The position numbers were made by a program, and so were the translations under genes. Of a stretch of 5,224 nt of DNA, positions 1 through 5,224 are shown piece by piece. This DNA is from Burkholderiales bacterium RIFCSPHIGHO2_12_FULL_61_11. Its GTDB lineage: Bacteria > Pseudomonadota > Gammaproteobacteria > Burkholderiales > Burkholderiaceae_C. The stretch is from positions 1 to 5,224 of the forward strand of contig MERZ01000243.1 in NCBI GenBank assembly GCA_001770785.1, given 5' to 3'. Below the pieces are notes generated by a model. That model searched no databases, was not told the DNA's origin, and was given only the letters and a program-made list of their open reading frames with translations. How positions within the stretch are numbered: position 1 is the first letter of the stretch; every line of letters begins with the position of its first letter.

Positions 1-453
1 TTCCAGGTTGTTGTCGGTGTCGGGGTCTGGATCAAAGGCGTCGGCGCCCAACCGCTGGCGCCGTCGCAGCACGACAACGAGCGCGCCCAGCGCCAACACG
101 AGCAGCGCGGCGGGGCCAATCCACAGCAGCACGGTGGTTGGCTTGAAGGGCGGGCGATACAGCACAAAGTCGCCATAGCGCTGGGTCATGTAGTCGAGAA
201 TCTGGCGCTCGTTTTGGCCGCGCGCCAGCATCTCGCGGACCTGCTGCCGCAAATCCACTGCCAAGCCGGCTTGCGAATCAGCGATGGTCTGGTTCTGGCA
301 CACCAGGCAACGCAGCTCGGCCGCCACCGCCATCATGCGCGCTTCAAGTTCCGGGTTGGCGGCCACAGGCTCTGCCTCGCGGGCCTGCAGCCCGCTCACC
401 GCCAAGGCGAGACAAAGGCACAGCAGCGCGCGCCGCAGCGATCGTTCAAGCAT
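1..453 (-). CDS. ccmH: CcmH, cytochrome c maturation thiol oxidoreductase (3' end beyond window)
   Basis: A membrane-anchored periplasmic thiol-disulfide protein of the heme-ligation complex. It interacts with the CXXCH cysteines of apocytochrome c and works with CcmF and CcmG. The frame is open for 151 codons from an ATG at 453 to the window edge, with no stop seen. Residues 1-24 form a signal peptide (basic start, then a Leu/Ala/Cys-rich core ending near LQA). The family motif LRCLVCQNQ holds the redox pair Cys49 and Cys52. A helical domain follows to about residue 100, then a transmembrane segment at about 107-129 and a basic then acidic tail. Stand-alone CcmH proteins are usually about 150-160 residues, so this one may end just outside. 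In enterobacteria CcmH is instead fused to a CcmI-like TPR domain, and this edge cannot exclude that. The start overlaps the ccmG end by 8 nt and has only a weak upstream AAGAG. Family assignment is firm. Confidence 0.95.
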   Translation of the reverse strand, partial: MLERSLRRALLCLCLALAVSGLQAREAEPVAANPELEARMMAVAAELRCLVCQNQTIADSQAGLAVDLRQQVREMLARGQNERQILDYMTQRYGDFVLYRPPFKPTTVLLWIGPAALLVLALGALVVVLRRRQRLGADAFDPDPDTDNNLE

Positions 454-973
454 TGAGTTCTCTTAGTAAGGGTTCAATTTTCTCGCGCAGCACCTGCGGC
501 GTGATCGGGCCGATCTGCTTGTAGCGAATGATGCCTGCGCGATCGATGATGAAGGTCTCTGGTACGCCATAGACGCCGAAGTCAATGCCGATGCGGCCCT
601 CGGGATCGAACAGGATATCGACATACGGGTTGCCGAGCTGTTTGAGCCAGCGCAGGCCATCCTCGCGCTTGTCCTTGTAGTTCAGGCCATAAACCGGCAC
701 GCCACCCGAACGCGAATACTCAACCAGTATGGGATGCTCTTCGCGGCAGGCGCTGCACCACGACGCCCAGACATTGAGCATCCACACCTTGCCGAGCAGG
801 TCTTCCTTGCGCAGCATGCGTTCCGGCGCGGCCAGTGCAGCCACCACAAACGCGGGTGCCGGCTTGCCAATGAGTGGCGACGGCACCTCGCGCGGGTCAA
901 GCCTCAGGCCCCACGCCAGGAACAGCGCCAGCACCAGGAAGATGCCCAGTGGCCACAGCAGGCGGGCCTTCAT
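446..973 (-). CDS. ccmG: CcmG/DsbE, periplasmic membrane-anchored thioredoxin for cytochrome c maturation
   Basis: A reducing thioredoxin-like protein, 175 aa, held in the inner membrane and facing the periplasm. In the family it takes electrons from DsbD/CcdA and keeps apocytochrome or CcmH cysteines reduced before heme attachment. Residues 5-23 form an uncleaved-looking signal anchor. The TlpA/DsbE-like fold follows: a PLIGKPAPAF entry strand (33-42), the active site W72-C73-S-A-C76 inside NVWASWCSAC, the REEHP helix, and the cis-proline loop GVPET with Pro138. The length fits the family. The two residues between the cysteines are Ser-Ala, where E. coli has Pro-Thr; these positions vary in the family. 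The ATG at 973 overlaps the ccmF stop (ATGA) and has a strong GGAGG at 980-984, six bases upstream, which supports this start. The stop lies inside ccmH, consistent with coupled translation. Confidence 0.97.
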   Translation of the reverse strand: MKARLLWPLGIFLVLALFLAWGLRLDPREVPSPLIGKPAPAFVVAALAAPERMLRKEDLLGKVWMLNVWASWCSACREEHPILVEYSRSGGVPVYGLNYKDKREDGLRWLKQLGNPYVDILFDPEGRIGIDFGVYGVPETFIIDRAGIIRYKQIGPITPQVLREKIEPLLRELNA

Positions 974-2958
974 GCGGCCCCTCCCGCGCTGGCTGCCCGG
1001 GAGGGCAGTTCAGCTGATTGGGTCCGGCGCTGACGGTAACGCCGGTCACTCGCCGCGAGAGCGCCACCCAGCATCATGATCAGGCAGCCGCCCCAGATCC
1101 AGTTCATGAAAGGCTTGTGCTGCACGCGCACGACCCATTCGCCGGCGGGCAGCTCTTCACCCATCGATACGTAGATGTCGCGCAGTGGATTGCTGTCGAC
1201 CGCCGCTTCGGTCATGGGGTTGTTTTGCACCCGGTAGATGCGCTTTTCGGGCATTAGCGTCGCGATCACCTTACCATCGCGGCTAACTTCAATCTGCCCC
1301 TGCGTCGCCTGGTAGTTCGGGCCTGCAAGCTCACGTAGACCGAGCATGCGAAAGCGGTAGCCCGCCAACTCGGTCGTCGTGTTCGGCCCCATCTTCACGT
1401 CGCGCTCAATCTCGAAGGTCTTGACCATCGTCACGCCGAAGGTGAACACTGCAATGCCCAAGTGGGCGACCATCATGCCGACCATCGCTAGCGGCAGCAG
1501 CCGCAAACGGGCCAGCACGCTGGTCTGCAGGCCGGTGGGCCACAGTCGCTCGAACAGGTCGACGCCCAGGCTGGCGACAACCCAGAAAGCCAACGCCAGG
1601 GCGCCAGTCGATATCAGCCCGATGCGTCCCGCTGACCAGCCGACGATGAGTGCTGCTGCCAGTGCCGCCAGCAACGCCCAACGCAGTCGGCGGGCAACGC
1701 TTCCCGGCTCATCCTGTTTCCAGCGCACCAAAGGGCCAATGCCCATCGCAAACAGTACTGGCACCATCAGCAATCCGAACACGGTATCAAAGTACGGCGG
1801 GCCGACCGAAATCTTGCCCATTCCCAGCGCATCGAGGAATAGCGGGTACAGCGTTCCCAGCAGCACTGCGGCGGTAGCCACAATTAGCAGCATGTTGTTG
1901 ACCAACAGCATCGATTCCCTGGACAACACGCCAAAGCGCTGGCCCAGCCCGACCTTTGGTGCACGCCAGGCATAAAGCAGTAACGATCCGCCGATGACCA
2001 CTACCAGAAAGCCCAGGATGAACAGGCCGCGCCGCGGATCGGTGGCAAATGCATGCACCGACGACAGCACGCCAGAGCGCACGAGGAAGGTGCCCATTAA
2101 GGATAACGAAAACGCGACGATCGCCAGCAGCACCGTCCAGACCTTGAAGCTGCCACGCTTTTCGGTGACTGCCAGCGAGTGCATCAGTGCCGTGCCGACC
2201 AGCCAGGGCATGAATGAAGCGTTTTCGACCGGATCCCAGAACCACCAGCCGCCCCAGCCCAGTTCGTTATAGGCCCACCAGCTACCCAAGCCGATGCCGA
2301 AGGTCAGGAAGATCCAGGCAGCCGAAGTCCAGGGGCGTGTCCAGCGCGCCCAAGTGGCGTCAAGCTGGCCGCCCAGCAGCGCGGCGATCGCGAACGCATA
2401 AGCCACCGAGAAACCCACATAGCCCATGTACAGCATGGGCGGATGGATGACCATGCCCGGATCTTGCAGCAACGGATTCAGGTCACGTCCCTCAAGTGCA
2501 GCCGGCAGCAAGCGCTCGAATGGATTGGATGTGATCAGGGTGAACAGCAAAAAGCCGACCGCCACCAAACCCAATACACCCAGGATGCGTGCGACGAAAG
2601 CCATCGGCAAGCTGCGGCTGAAAGTGGCAACCGCCACGGTCCATACGTTGAGCATGAGCATCCAGAGCAGCAGCGAGCCCTCATGGCCACCCCACACCGC
2701 GGCGATGCGGTAGGGCAAGGGCAACTCGGTATTGGAGTTCGATGCGACGTACAGCACCGAGAAATCATTCCGCACGAAGGCCGCCGTCAGGAAGGCGAAG
2801 GACGCGGCCACCAGCGCGAACTGCGTCCATGCCAGCGGTCGACCCAGCGCCATCCAGTCGGCGCGGCCGCGCTGGGCACCCGCCAGCGGCAGCACGCCCT
2901 GTGCCAAGGCGACGCCCAGAGCCATGATCAAAAACAGGTGACCTAATTCGGGGATCAT
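970..2958 (-). CDS. ccmF: CcmF, WWD-domain heme lyase subunit of the cytochrome c synthetase
   Basis: A large polytopic inner-membrane protein, 662 aa, that takes heme from holo-CcmE and ligates it to apocytochrome c together with CcmH/CcmI. The WWD signature is at about residues 235-248 ([14 protein letters not shown]) on a periplasmic loop. The histidines match the four known ligands of the E. coli protein: His172 (in IHPP) and His302 (in SSVHAF) flank the WWD domain for the incoming heme, and His260 and His499 lie in membrane segments and correspond to the b-heme ligands. My counts are within one residue of E. coli for the first three, and about eight residues later for the last. Hydrophobic helices run through most of residues 1-512. 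A soluble periplasmic domain (about 513-613) precedes the last helix (618-636) and an Ala/Ser-rich tail. The ATG at 2958 overlaps the ccmE stop (ATGA) and has AGGAG at 2966-2970. Full length, no disruption seen. Confidence 0.98.
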   Translation of the reverse strand: MIPELGHLFLIMALGVALAQGVLPLAGAQRGRADWMALGRPLAWTQFALVAASFAFLTAAFVRNDFSVLYVASNSNTELPLPYRIAAVWGGHEGSLLLWMLMLNVWTVAVATFSRSLPMAFVARILGVLGLVAVGFLLFTLITSNPFERLLPAALEGRDLNPLLQDPGMVIHPPMLYMGYVGFSVAYAFAIAALLGGQLDATWARWTRPWTSAAWIFLTFGIGLGSWWAYNELGWGGWWFWDPVENASFMPWLVGTALMHSLAVTEKRGSFKVWTVLLAIVAFSLSLMGTFLVRSGVLSSVHAFATDPRRGLFILGFLVVVIGGSLLLYAWRAPKVGLGQRFGVLSRESMLLVNNMLLIVATAAVLLGTLYPLFLDALGMGKISVGPPYFDTVFGLLMVPVLFAMGIGPLVRWKQDEPGSVARRLRWALLAALAAALIVGWSAGRIGLISTGALALAFWVVASLGVDLFERLWPTGLQTSVLARLRLLPLAMVGMMVAHLGIAVFTFGVTMVKTFEIERDVKMGPNTTTELAGYRFRMLGLRELAGPNYQATQGQIEVSRDGKVIATLMPEKRIYRVQNNPMTEAAVDSNPLRDIYVSMGEELPAGEWVVRVQHKPFMNWIWGGCLIMMLGGALAASDRRYRQRRTQSAELPSRAASAGGAA
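980..984 (-). promoter_or_regulatory. Shine-Dalgarno of ccmG
   Basis: GGAGG on the minus strand, six bases before the ATG at 973 and within the final codons of ccmF. This is one of the strongest ribosome-binding sites in the window and it fixes the ccmG start. Confidence 0.78.
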
Positions 2959-3416
2959 GGCTTGGCTCCTACCAGCGTGTCGGCCGTTTGAGCTTTCGCC
3001 GCGGCGGCCTGCTTCAAGGCCTCGGCGGCCTCTGGCGGCATGTAGTTCTCGTCGTGTTTGGCCAGCACCTCGCGCGCGGTAAAGACACCGTCGCTACCGA
3101 GCTTGCCCTGGGCGACGACGCCCTTGCCTTCCTTGAAGAGGTCCGGCAGGATGCCTTCGTAACGCACCGGCACGGTTTTGGCGGTGTCAGTGACCGTGAA
3201 GCGCACGGTCACGCCGTCGCGCGCGACACTGCCTTCCTGCACCAGGCCGCCGATGCGGAAGGTGCGGCCTTGCGGTGCCTCGTTGCTCGCAATTTGCGTC
3301 GGCGTATAGAAGAACACCAGGTTGCTGTTGAATGCGTTGAGCACCAGACCGACGGCGACGCCGACGGCAGCAAGGACTCCGATGATGATCAGCGCGCGTT
3401 TGTGGCGTGGCTTCAT
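2955..3416 (-). CDS. ccmE: CcmE, periplasmic heme chaperone
   Basis: A membrane-tethered heme chaperone, 153 aa. It binds heme covalently through a histidine after loading by CcmC/CcmD, then passes it to CcmF. The N-terminus MKPRHKRAL is basic and followed by a single membrane anchor (about 8-26). An OB-fold beta-barrel domain (about 45-120) contains [12 protein letters not shown] and [22 protein letters not shown]. The heme-attachment motif [12 protein letters not shown] gives His121 as the covalent ligand and Tyr125 as the axial ligand, equivalent to E. coli His130 and Tyr134. A flexible Ala/Lys-rich tail follows. The reading frame stays open upstream to 3554, but that extension runs through ccmD and has no family features. 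The ATG at 3416 is chosen because it gives the canonical N-terminus, has GGAG at 3425-3428, and overlaps the ccmD stop as ATGA. The stop overlaps the ccmF start in the same way. Confidence 0.97.
   Translation of the reverse strand: MKPRHKRALIIIGVLAAVGVAVGLVLNAFNSNLVFFYTPTQIASNEAPQGRTFRIGGLVQEGSVARDGVTVRFTVTDTAKTVPVRYEGILPDLFKEGKGVVAQGKLGSDGVFTAREVLAKHDENYMPPEAAEALKQAAAAKAQTADTLVGAKP
2966..2970 (-). promoter_or_regulatory. Shine-Dalgarno of ccmF
   Basis: AGGAG on the minus strand, seven bases before the ATG at 2958 and inside the end of ccmE. It supports the ccmF start at the ATGA overlap. Confidence 0.75.
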
Positions 3417-3580
3417 GTTCGTTGCTCCAGGTTGTTGATTGCACGACGAGCCGCCGCGAAGTGCTGACGGCAGATCAGCGCCTCGGCCGCCATCACCAGC
3501 AACGTGACGGCATAAGAACCCCATACATAGAGGCCATAGCCGCCCATCTGCCAAAAGTCGTCAAAGGATTTCCAGTTCAT
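3413..3580 (-). CDS. ccmD: CcmD, small membrane subunit for heme export/CcmE release
   Basis: A small single-span inner-membrane protein, 55 aa. In the family it stabilises the CcmC-CcmE complex and is needed for CcmAB-driven release of holo-CcmE. The sequence shows the typical CcmD pattern: a short N-terminus with [20 protein letters not shown] (residues 6-25), where the MGGYGLYVW stretch is the recognisable part, one transmembrane segment (about 17-37), and a basic cytoplasmic tail ([13 protein letters not shown]). It is preceded by a 17-nt gap after ccmC with an AGGAAAG Shine-Dalgarno (3589-3595), and its stop TGA overlaps the ccmE ATG. A longer open frame reaches 3802, but it reads through ccmC out of frame, so the start at 3580 is preferred. 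The call rests on the motif, size and position between ccmC and ccmE, since CcmD proteins are poorly conserved. Confidence 0.93.
   Translation of the reverse strand: MNWKSFDDFWQMGGYGLYVWGSYAVTLLVMAAEALICRQHFAAARRAINNLEQRT
3425..3428 (-). promoter_or_regulatory. Shine-Dalgarno of ccmE
   Basis: GGAG on the minus strand, eight bases before the ATG at 3416 and inside the ccmD coding sequence. Together with the ATGA overlap it decides the short ccmE start over the extended frame. Confidence 0.65.
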
Positions 3581-3588
3581 TGTGTTGT

Positions 3589-3595
3589 CTTTCCT
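3589..3595 (-). promoter_or_regulatory. Shine-Dalgarno of ccmD
   Basis: AGGAAAG on the minus strand lies eight bases before the ATG at 3580, within the 17-nt gap after the ccmC stop. It settles the ccmD start against the longer open frame that reaches back into ccmC. Confidence 0.75.
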
Positions 3596-3597
3596 GG

Positions 3598-4359
3598 TTA
3601 GCGTTCGGTAACTGCGAGCGACCTTACCCATTCGGTTTCTGACTCCTGTTCGAGCACGATGGACCGGGCACGGGTCAAGACCACGGCGAAGCTGTAGGCC
3701 CAAAAGCTGAACGTGAGCAGCAGCATGGCGGTGAGCATGGTCATGGCCATCGTCGGCGCGGCCGTCATGTTGATCGAGGAGCCCTGGTGAAGCGTGTTCC
3801 ACCAGCGCACCGAGAAATAGATGACCGGGATATTCACGGCACCCACCAGTGCCAGCAGTGCACCAGCGTGGGCGGATCGGCGGTTGTCGTCAATGGCTTC
3901 GGTCAGCGCGATGTAACCCACGTAGAGCAGCAGCAGGATAAATTCGGACGTGAGCCGCGCGTCCCAAACCCACCAGGCGCCCCAGGTGGGCTTGCCCCAT
4001 AGTGCACCGGTCCACAGCGCGATGACGGTGAACAGCGCGCCGGTGGGTGCAATCGCTCGGGCGAACATGGAGGCCATGCGGGTGTTCAGGATCCAGCCCA
4101 AAGCCGCCCAAAAAGCCATCACCATGTAGAGCAGCATCGACATCCATGCCGCCGGCACGTGAATGAAGATGATGCGATAGGCATCGCCCTGCTGGAAGTC
4201 GGTGGGCGCGATTGCAAAGCCGACATACAGGCCTGCCGCGCCGAGCACCAGCGCAACGGCCCAGAACCACGGCACCAATCGGCCAGCCAACGCATAGAAA
4301 CGCGACGGTGCCGCAAAGGTTGTCCAGCGTGTCGTGGGGGAAGCGGAATGGGGATTCAT
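3598..4359 (-). CDS. ccmC: CcmC, WWD-domain heme handling protein that loads CcmE
   Basis: An inner-membrane protein, 253 aa with six hydrophobic segments. It binds heme at its periplasmic WWD domain and catalyses covalent attachment to CcmE. The WWD motif is W126-G-A-W-W-V-W-D133 followed by ARLTSEF. The two flanking heme-ligand histidines are visible as His67 (in IFIHVPAAW) and His191 (in NTLHQGSSI), matching E. coli His60 and His184. The FYALAGRLVPWFW run after a polar N-terminus is typical of the family. The ATG at 4359 is preferred. An in-frame TTG at 4368 would add three residues, and neither has a good Shine-Dalgarno sequence; the upstream leader is AT-rich compared with the rest of the window. 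The stop TAA ends 17 nt before ccmD. The 76-nt gap upstream is the largest break in the operon. Confidence 0.97.
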   Translation of the reverse strand: MNPHSASPTTRWTTFAAPSRFYALAGRLVPWFWAVALVLGAAGLYVGFAIAPTDFQQGDAYRIIFIHVPAAWMSMLLYMVMAFWAALGWILNTRMASMFARAIAPTGALFTVIALWTGALWGKPTWGAWWVWDARLTSEFILLLLYVGYIALTEAIDDNRRSAHAGALLALVGAVNIPVIYFSVRWWNTLHQGSSINMTAAPTMAMTMLTAMLLLTFSFWAYSFAVVLTRARSIVLEQESETEWVRSLAVTER

Positions 4360-4435
4360 TGCAATCAATTTTAACTTGAAGTTCAGGGTTTACCCGTATT
4401 CATGAGCTGGGGTGCTGAACCTGATGTCATGAAAA
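4360..4435 (-). other. 76-nt ccmB-ccmC intergenic stretch
   Basis: The only real gap in the cluster. On the minus strand its last part, next to ccmC, is AT-rich in contrast to its surroundings and lacks a purine-rich Shine-Dalgarno. A TAAAAT resembling a -10 box sits just upstream of ccmC, but no acceptable -35 is found 17 bases before it, so no promoter is called. The stretch also contains a 15-codon open frame (4383-4430), two TCATGA palindromes (4400-4405 and 4427-4432) and an imperfect stem-loop, described separately. Confidence 0.8.
4379..4422 (-). promoter_or_regulatory. Possible stem-loop in the ccmC leader
   Basis: In the transcript, AGGUUCAG (from 4415-4422) can pair with CUGAACUU (from 4379-4386): eight pairs, one of them a G-U wobble, closing a 28-nt loop. 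Inside the loop ACCC can pair with GGGU, giving a second short helix. The downstream arm ends 19 bases before the ccmC ATG. There is no U-tract, so it does not look like a terminator. It could tune ccmC translation or mark an mRNA processing site, but a stem this short with a long loop could well be chance. Confidence 0.22.
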
Positions 4436-5104
4436 TCAGTCGATCGCAATGCGCAGTGCCGCCGCAGTCGCCAGCGGCGCCCCCAGGGCGGTGAGGATCA
4501 GCAACGCCCCCAGCACTGACAGGTGCGCTTGCGGCGAAAGCCCCGAATCGACCGCGCCGACAGCACCGGTGCCAAAGATCAGCGCGGGAATCGTCAGCGG
4601 CAGCACCAGCAGGAACACCAGCGCCGCCCCGCTGCGCAGCCCGAGCGTCAGCGCCGCACCCAAGGCGCCCAGCAAGCTGAGGATGGGCGTACCCAGTAGC
4701 AGGGTCAGCGCCAACGTGCCGATGCTGGCCGCACGCATGTCGAACAGAATGCCGATCAGCGGCGCCGCCAACACCAGCGGCACGCCGGACGACAGCCAGT
4801 GCGCCAGCACCTTGCCCATCACCACGGTAATGAGAGGTTGCGAGGACAACAGCATCTGCTCGAGCGAGCCGTCCTGGTGGTCGCTGGCGAACATTTGAGT
4901 TACCGAGAGCATGGCTGCCAGCAGTGCGCAGACCCAGACCACACCCGGAGCCATCTGGCGCAGCATCTGTGGCTCCGGACCGACGCCGATCGGGAACAAG
5001 CCTGCAGCCACGATGAAGAAGCCCAGCGGCAGCAGTGCTTCGATGCGGCGCCTGCCGGCCAGCAGCAGGTCGCGCGCGGCCACTGAAAAAAACAGACCGC
5101 TCAC
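4436..5104 (-). CDS. ccmB: CcmB, membrane subunit of the CcmAB ABC module
   Basis: The transmembrane partner of the ATPase CcmA, 222 aa with about six hydrophobic segments (roughly 22-41, 53-70, 98-122, 128-150, 156-182, 195-218). With CcmA it uses ATP to release heme-loaded CcmE from CcmC/CcmD. The conserved CcmB signature is seen at residues 72-83 (FASDHQDGSLEQ), after an N-terminal LFFSVAARDLLLAGRRR cytoplasmic stretch. Length matches the usual 220 or so. The start is set at GTG 5104 because its GTGA overlap with the ccmA stop mirrors the ATGA junctions elsewhere in this operon and it gives a typical N-terminus. An in-frame TTG at 5113 would add three residues. No clear Shine-Dalgarno precedes either, so translation is probably coupled to ccmA. 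A 249-codon open frame overlapping this gene is an out-of-frame shadow. Confidence 0.96.
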   Translation of the reverse strand: MSGLFFSVAARDLLLAGRRRIEALLPLGFFIVAAGLFPIGVGPEPQMLRQMAPGVVWVCALLAAMLSVTQMFASDHQDGSLEQMLLSSQPLITVVMGKVLAHWLSSGVPLVLAAPLIGILFDMRAASIGTLALTLLLGTPILSLLGALGAALTLGLRSGAALVFLLVLPLTIPALIFGTGAVGAVDSGLSPQAHLSVLGALLILTALGAPLATAAALRIAID

Positions 5105-5224
5105 GACGCGCAACGCCAGGGTTCGAGGTCAAACTCGAGCGCCCCGGCCAATTCGACTGACTGGTGGCTGGTCAGCAACACGGCACCACGCCGCTGGACA
5201 TTGGCTTGGATCATGGCGCAGAGG
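5101..5224 (-). CDS. ccmA: CcmA, ABC ATPase of cytochrome c maturation (C-terminal 40 residues only)
   Basis: The 3' end of the ATP-binding subunit that pairs with CcmB; the 5' part lies beyond the right edge. Forty codons are readable before the TGA at 5101-5103. They include AMIQANVQRRGAVLLTSHQS, where the hydrophobic strand followed by TSHQ is the H-loop (switch histidine) of an ABC ATPase, as in CcmA proteins. The Walker A, signature and Walker B motifs would be upstream, out of view. The stop overlaps the ccmB GTG. The call depends on the H-loop stretch plus the immediate adjacency to ccmB, which is the standard arrangement. Confidence 0.92.
   Translation of the reverse strand, partial: LCAMIQANVQRRGAVLLTSHQSVELAGALEFDLEPWRCAS

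Noticed and set aside
1379..1975. A 198-codon plus-strand open frame
   Set aside because: It lies wholly antisense to ccmF, has a low-complexity Ser/Arg/Ala/Pro-rich composition typical of antisense frames in GC-rich coding DNA, and shows no recognisable domain.
2443..2946. A 167-codon plus-strand open frame
   Set aside because: Antisense to the N-terminal part of ccmF, rich in Gln, His and Arg with no family features; a shadow of the real gene.
2955..3554. A 199-residue version of CcmE starting at 3554
   Set aside because: The extra 46 residues overlap ccmD in another frame and lack CcmE features; the internal ATG at 3416 gives the standard basic N-terminus and anchor and has a ribosome-binding site.
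4360..4400. A promoter for ccmC based on a TAAAAT box
   Set aside because: No -35-like hexamer is found at suitable spacing (the bases there read CGGGTA), so the AT-rich stretch alone does not support a promoter call.
4449..4898. A 149-codon plus-strand open frame
   Set aside because: Antisense to ccmB and Ser/Ala/Pro-rich; the opposite strand encodes a clear CcmB with its signature motif.
4383..5132. A 249-codon minus-strand open frame longer than ccmB itself
   Set aside because: It is the wrong frame across ccmB: the product is Gly/Ala/Arg/Asp-rich with no membrane segments, whereas the neighbouring frame gives a full-length CcmB.
1..5224. Signs of a mobile element, CRISPR array, tRNA or foreign insertion
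   Set aside because: No terminal repeats, transposase or integrase motifs, repeat-spacer pattern or tRNA-like sequence were seen; all genes belong to one conserved operon with uniform composition.

Overview
This window is a tightly packed stretch of a cytochrome c maturation operon (System I, ccm), read entirely from the minus strand. In transcription order, from high to low coordinates, it carries ccmA (last 40 codons only), ccmB, ccmC, ccmD, ccmE, ccmF, ccmG and ccmH (open at the left edge). The DNA is GC-rich. The gene order, the stand-alone-looking short CcmH and the character of the CcmF and CcmG proteins suggest a betaproteobacterium, possibly Burkholderiales or Rhodocyclales. That placement is recalled from family resemblance and was not tested by a search.

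Layout: the right end (5101-5224) is the CcmA ATPase tail, which overlaps the GTG start of ccmB (4436-5104) by 4 nt. A 76-nt gap, the only sizeable non-coding stretch, separates ccmB from ccmC (3598-4359). A 17-nt gap with a clear Shine-Dalgarno sequence leads into the small gene ccmD (3413-3580). ccmD/ccmE, ccmE/ccmF and ccmF/ccmG each join through a 4-nt ATGA overlap, and ccmG/ccmH overlap by 8 nt. No stretch over 300 bases lacks a gene. No RNA gene, mobile element, CRISPR array or convincing terminator was seen.

How the genes work together (known for the family): CcmC, a WWD-domain membrane protein, together with CcmD, presents heme at the periplasmic face and attaches it covalently to a histidine of the chaperone CcmE. 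The CcmAB ABC module uses ATP to release holo-CcmE from CcmC/D. CcmF, a larger WWD protein with its own b-type heme, accepts heme from CcmE and works with CcmH (and CcmI, not in the window) to ligate it to the CXXCH motif of apocytochromes. CcmG and CcmH keep the apocytochrome cysteines reduced. Every key residue I looked for within the visible parts is present: CcmE His121/Tyr125, the four CcmF histidines 172/260/302/499, the two CcmC histidines 67/191, CcmG Cys73/Cys76 and CcmH Cys49/Cys52. The cassette therefore looks intact and functional. I see no new biological system here. The items worth a second look are the ccmB-ccmC gap and the unresolved C-terminal end of ccmH.
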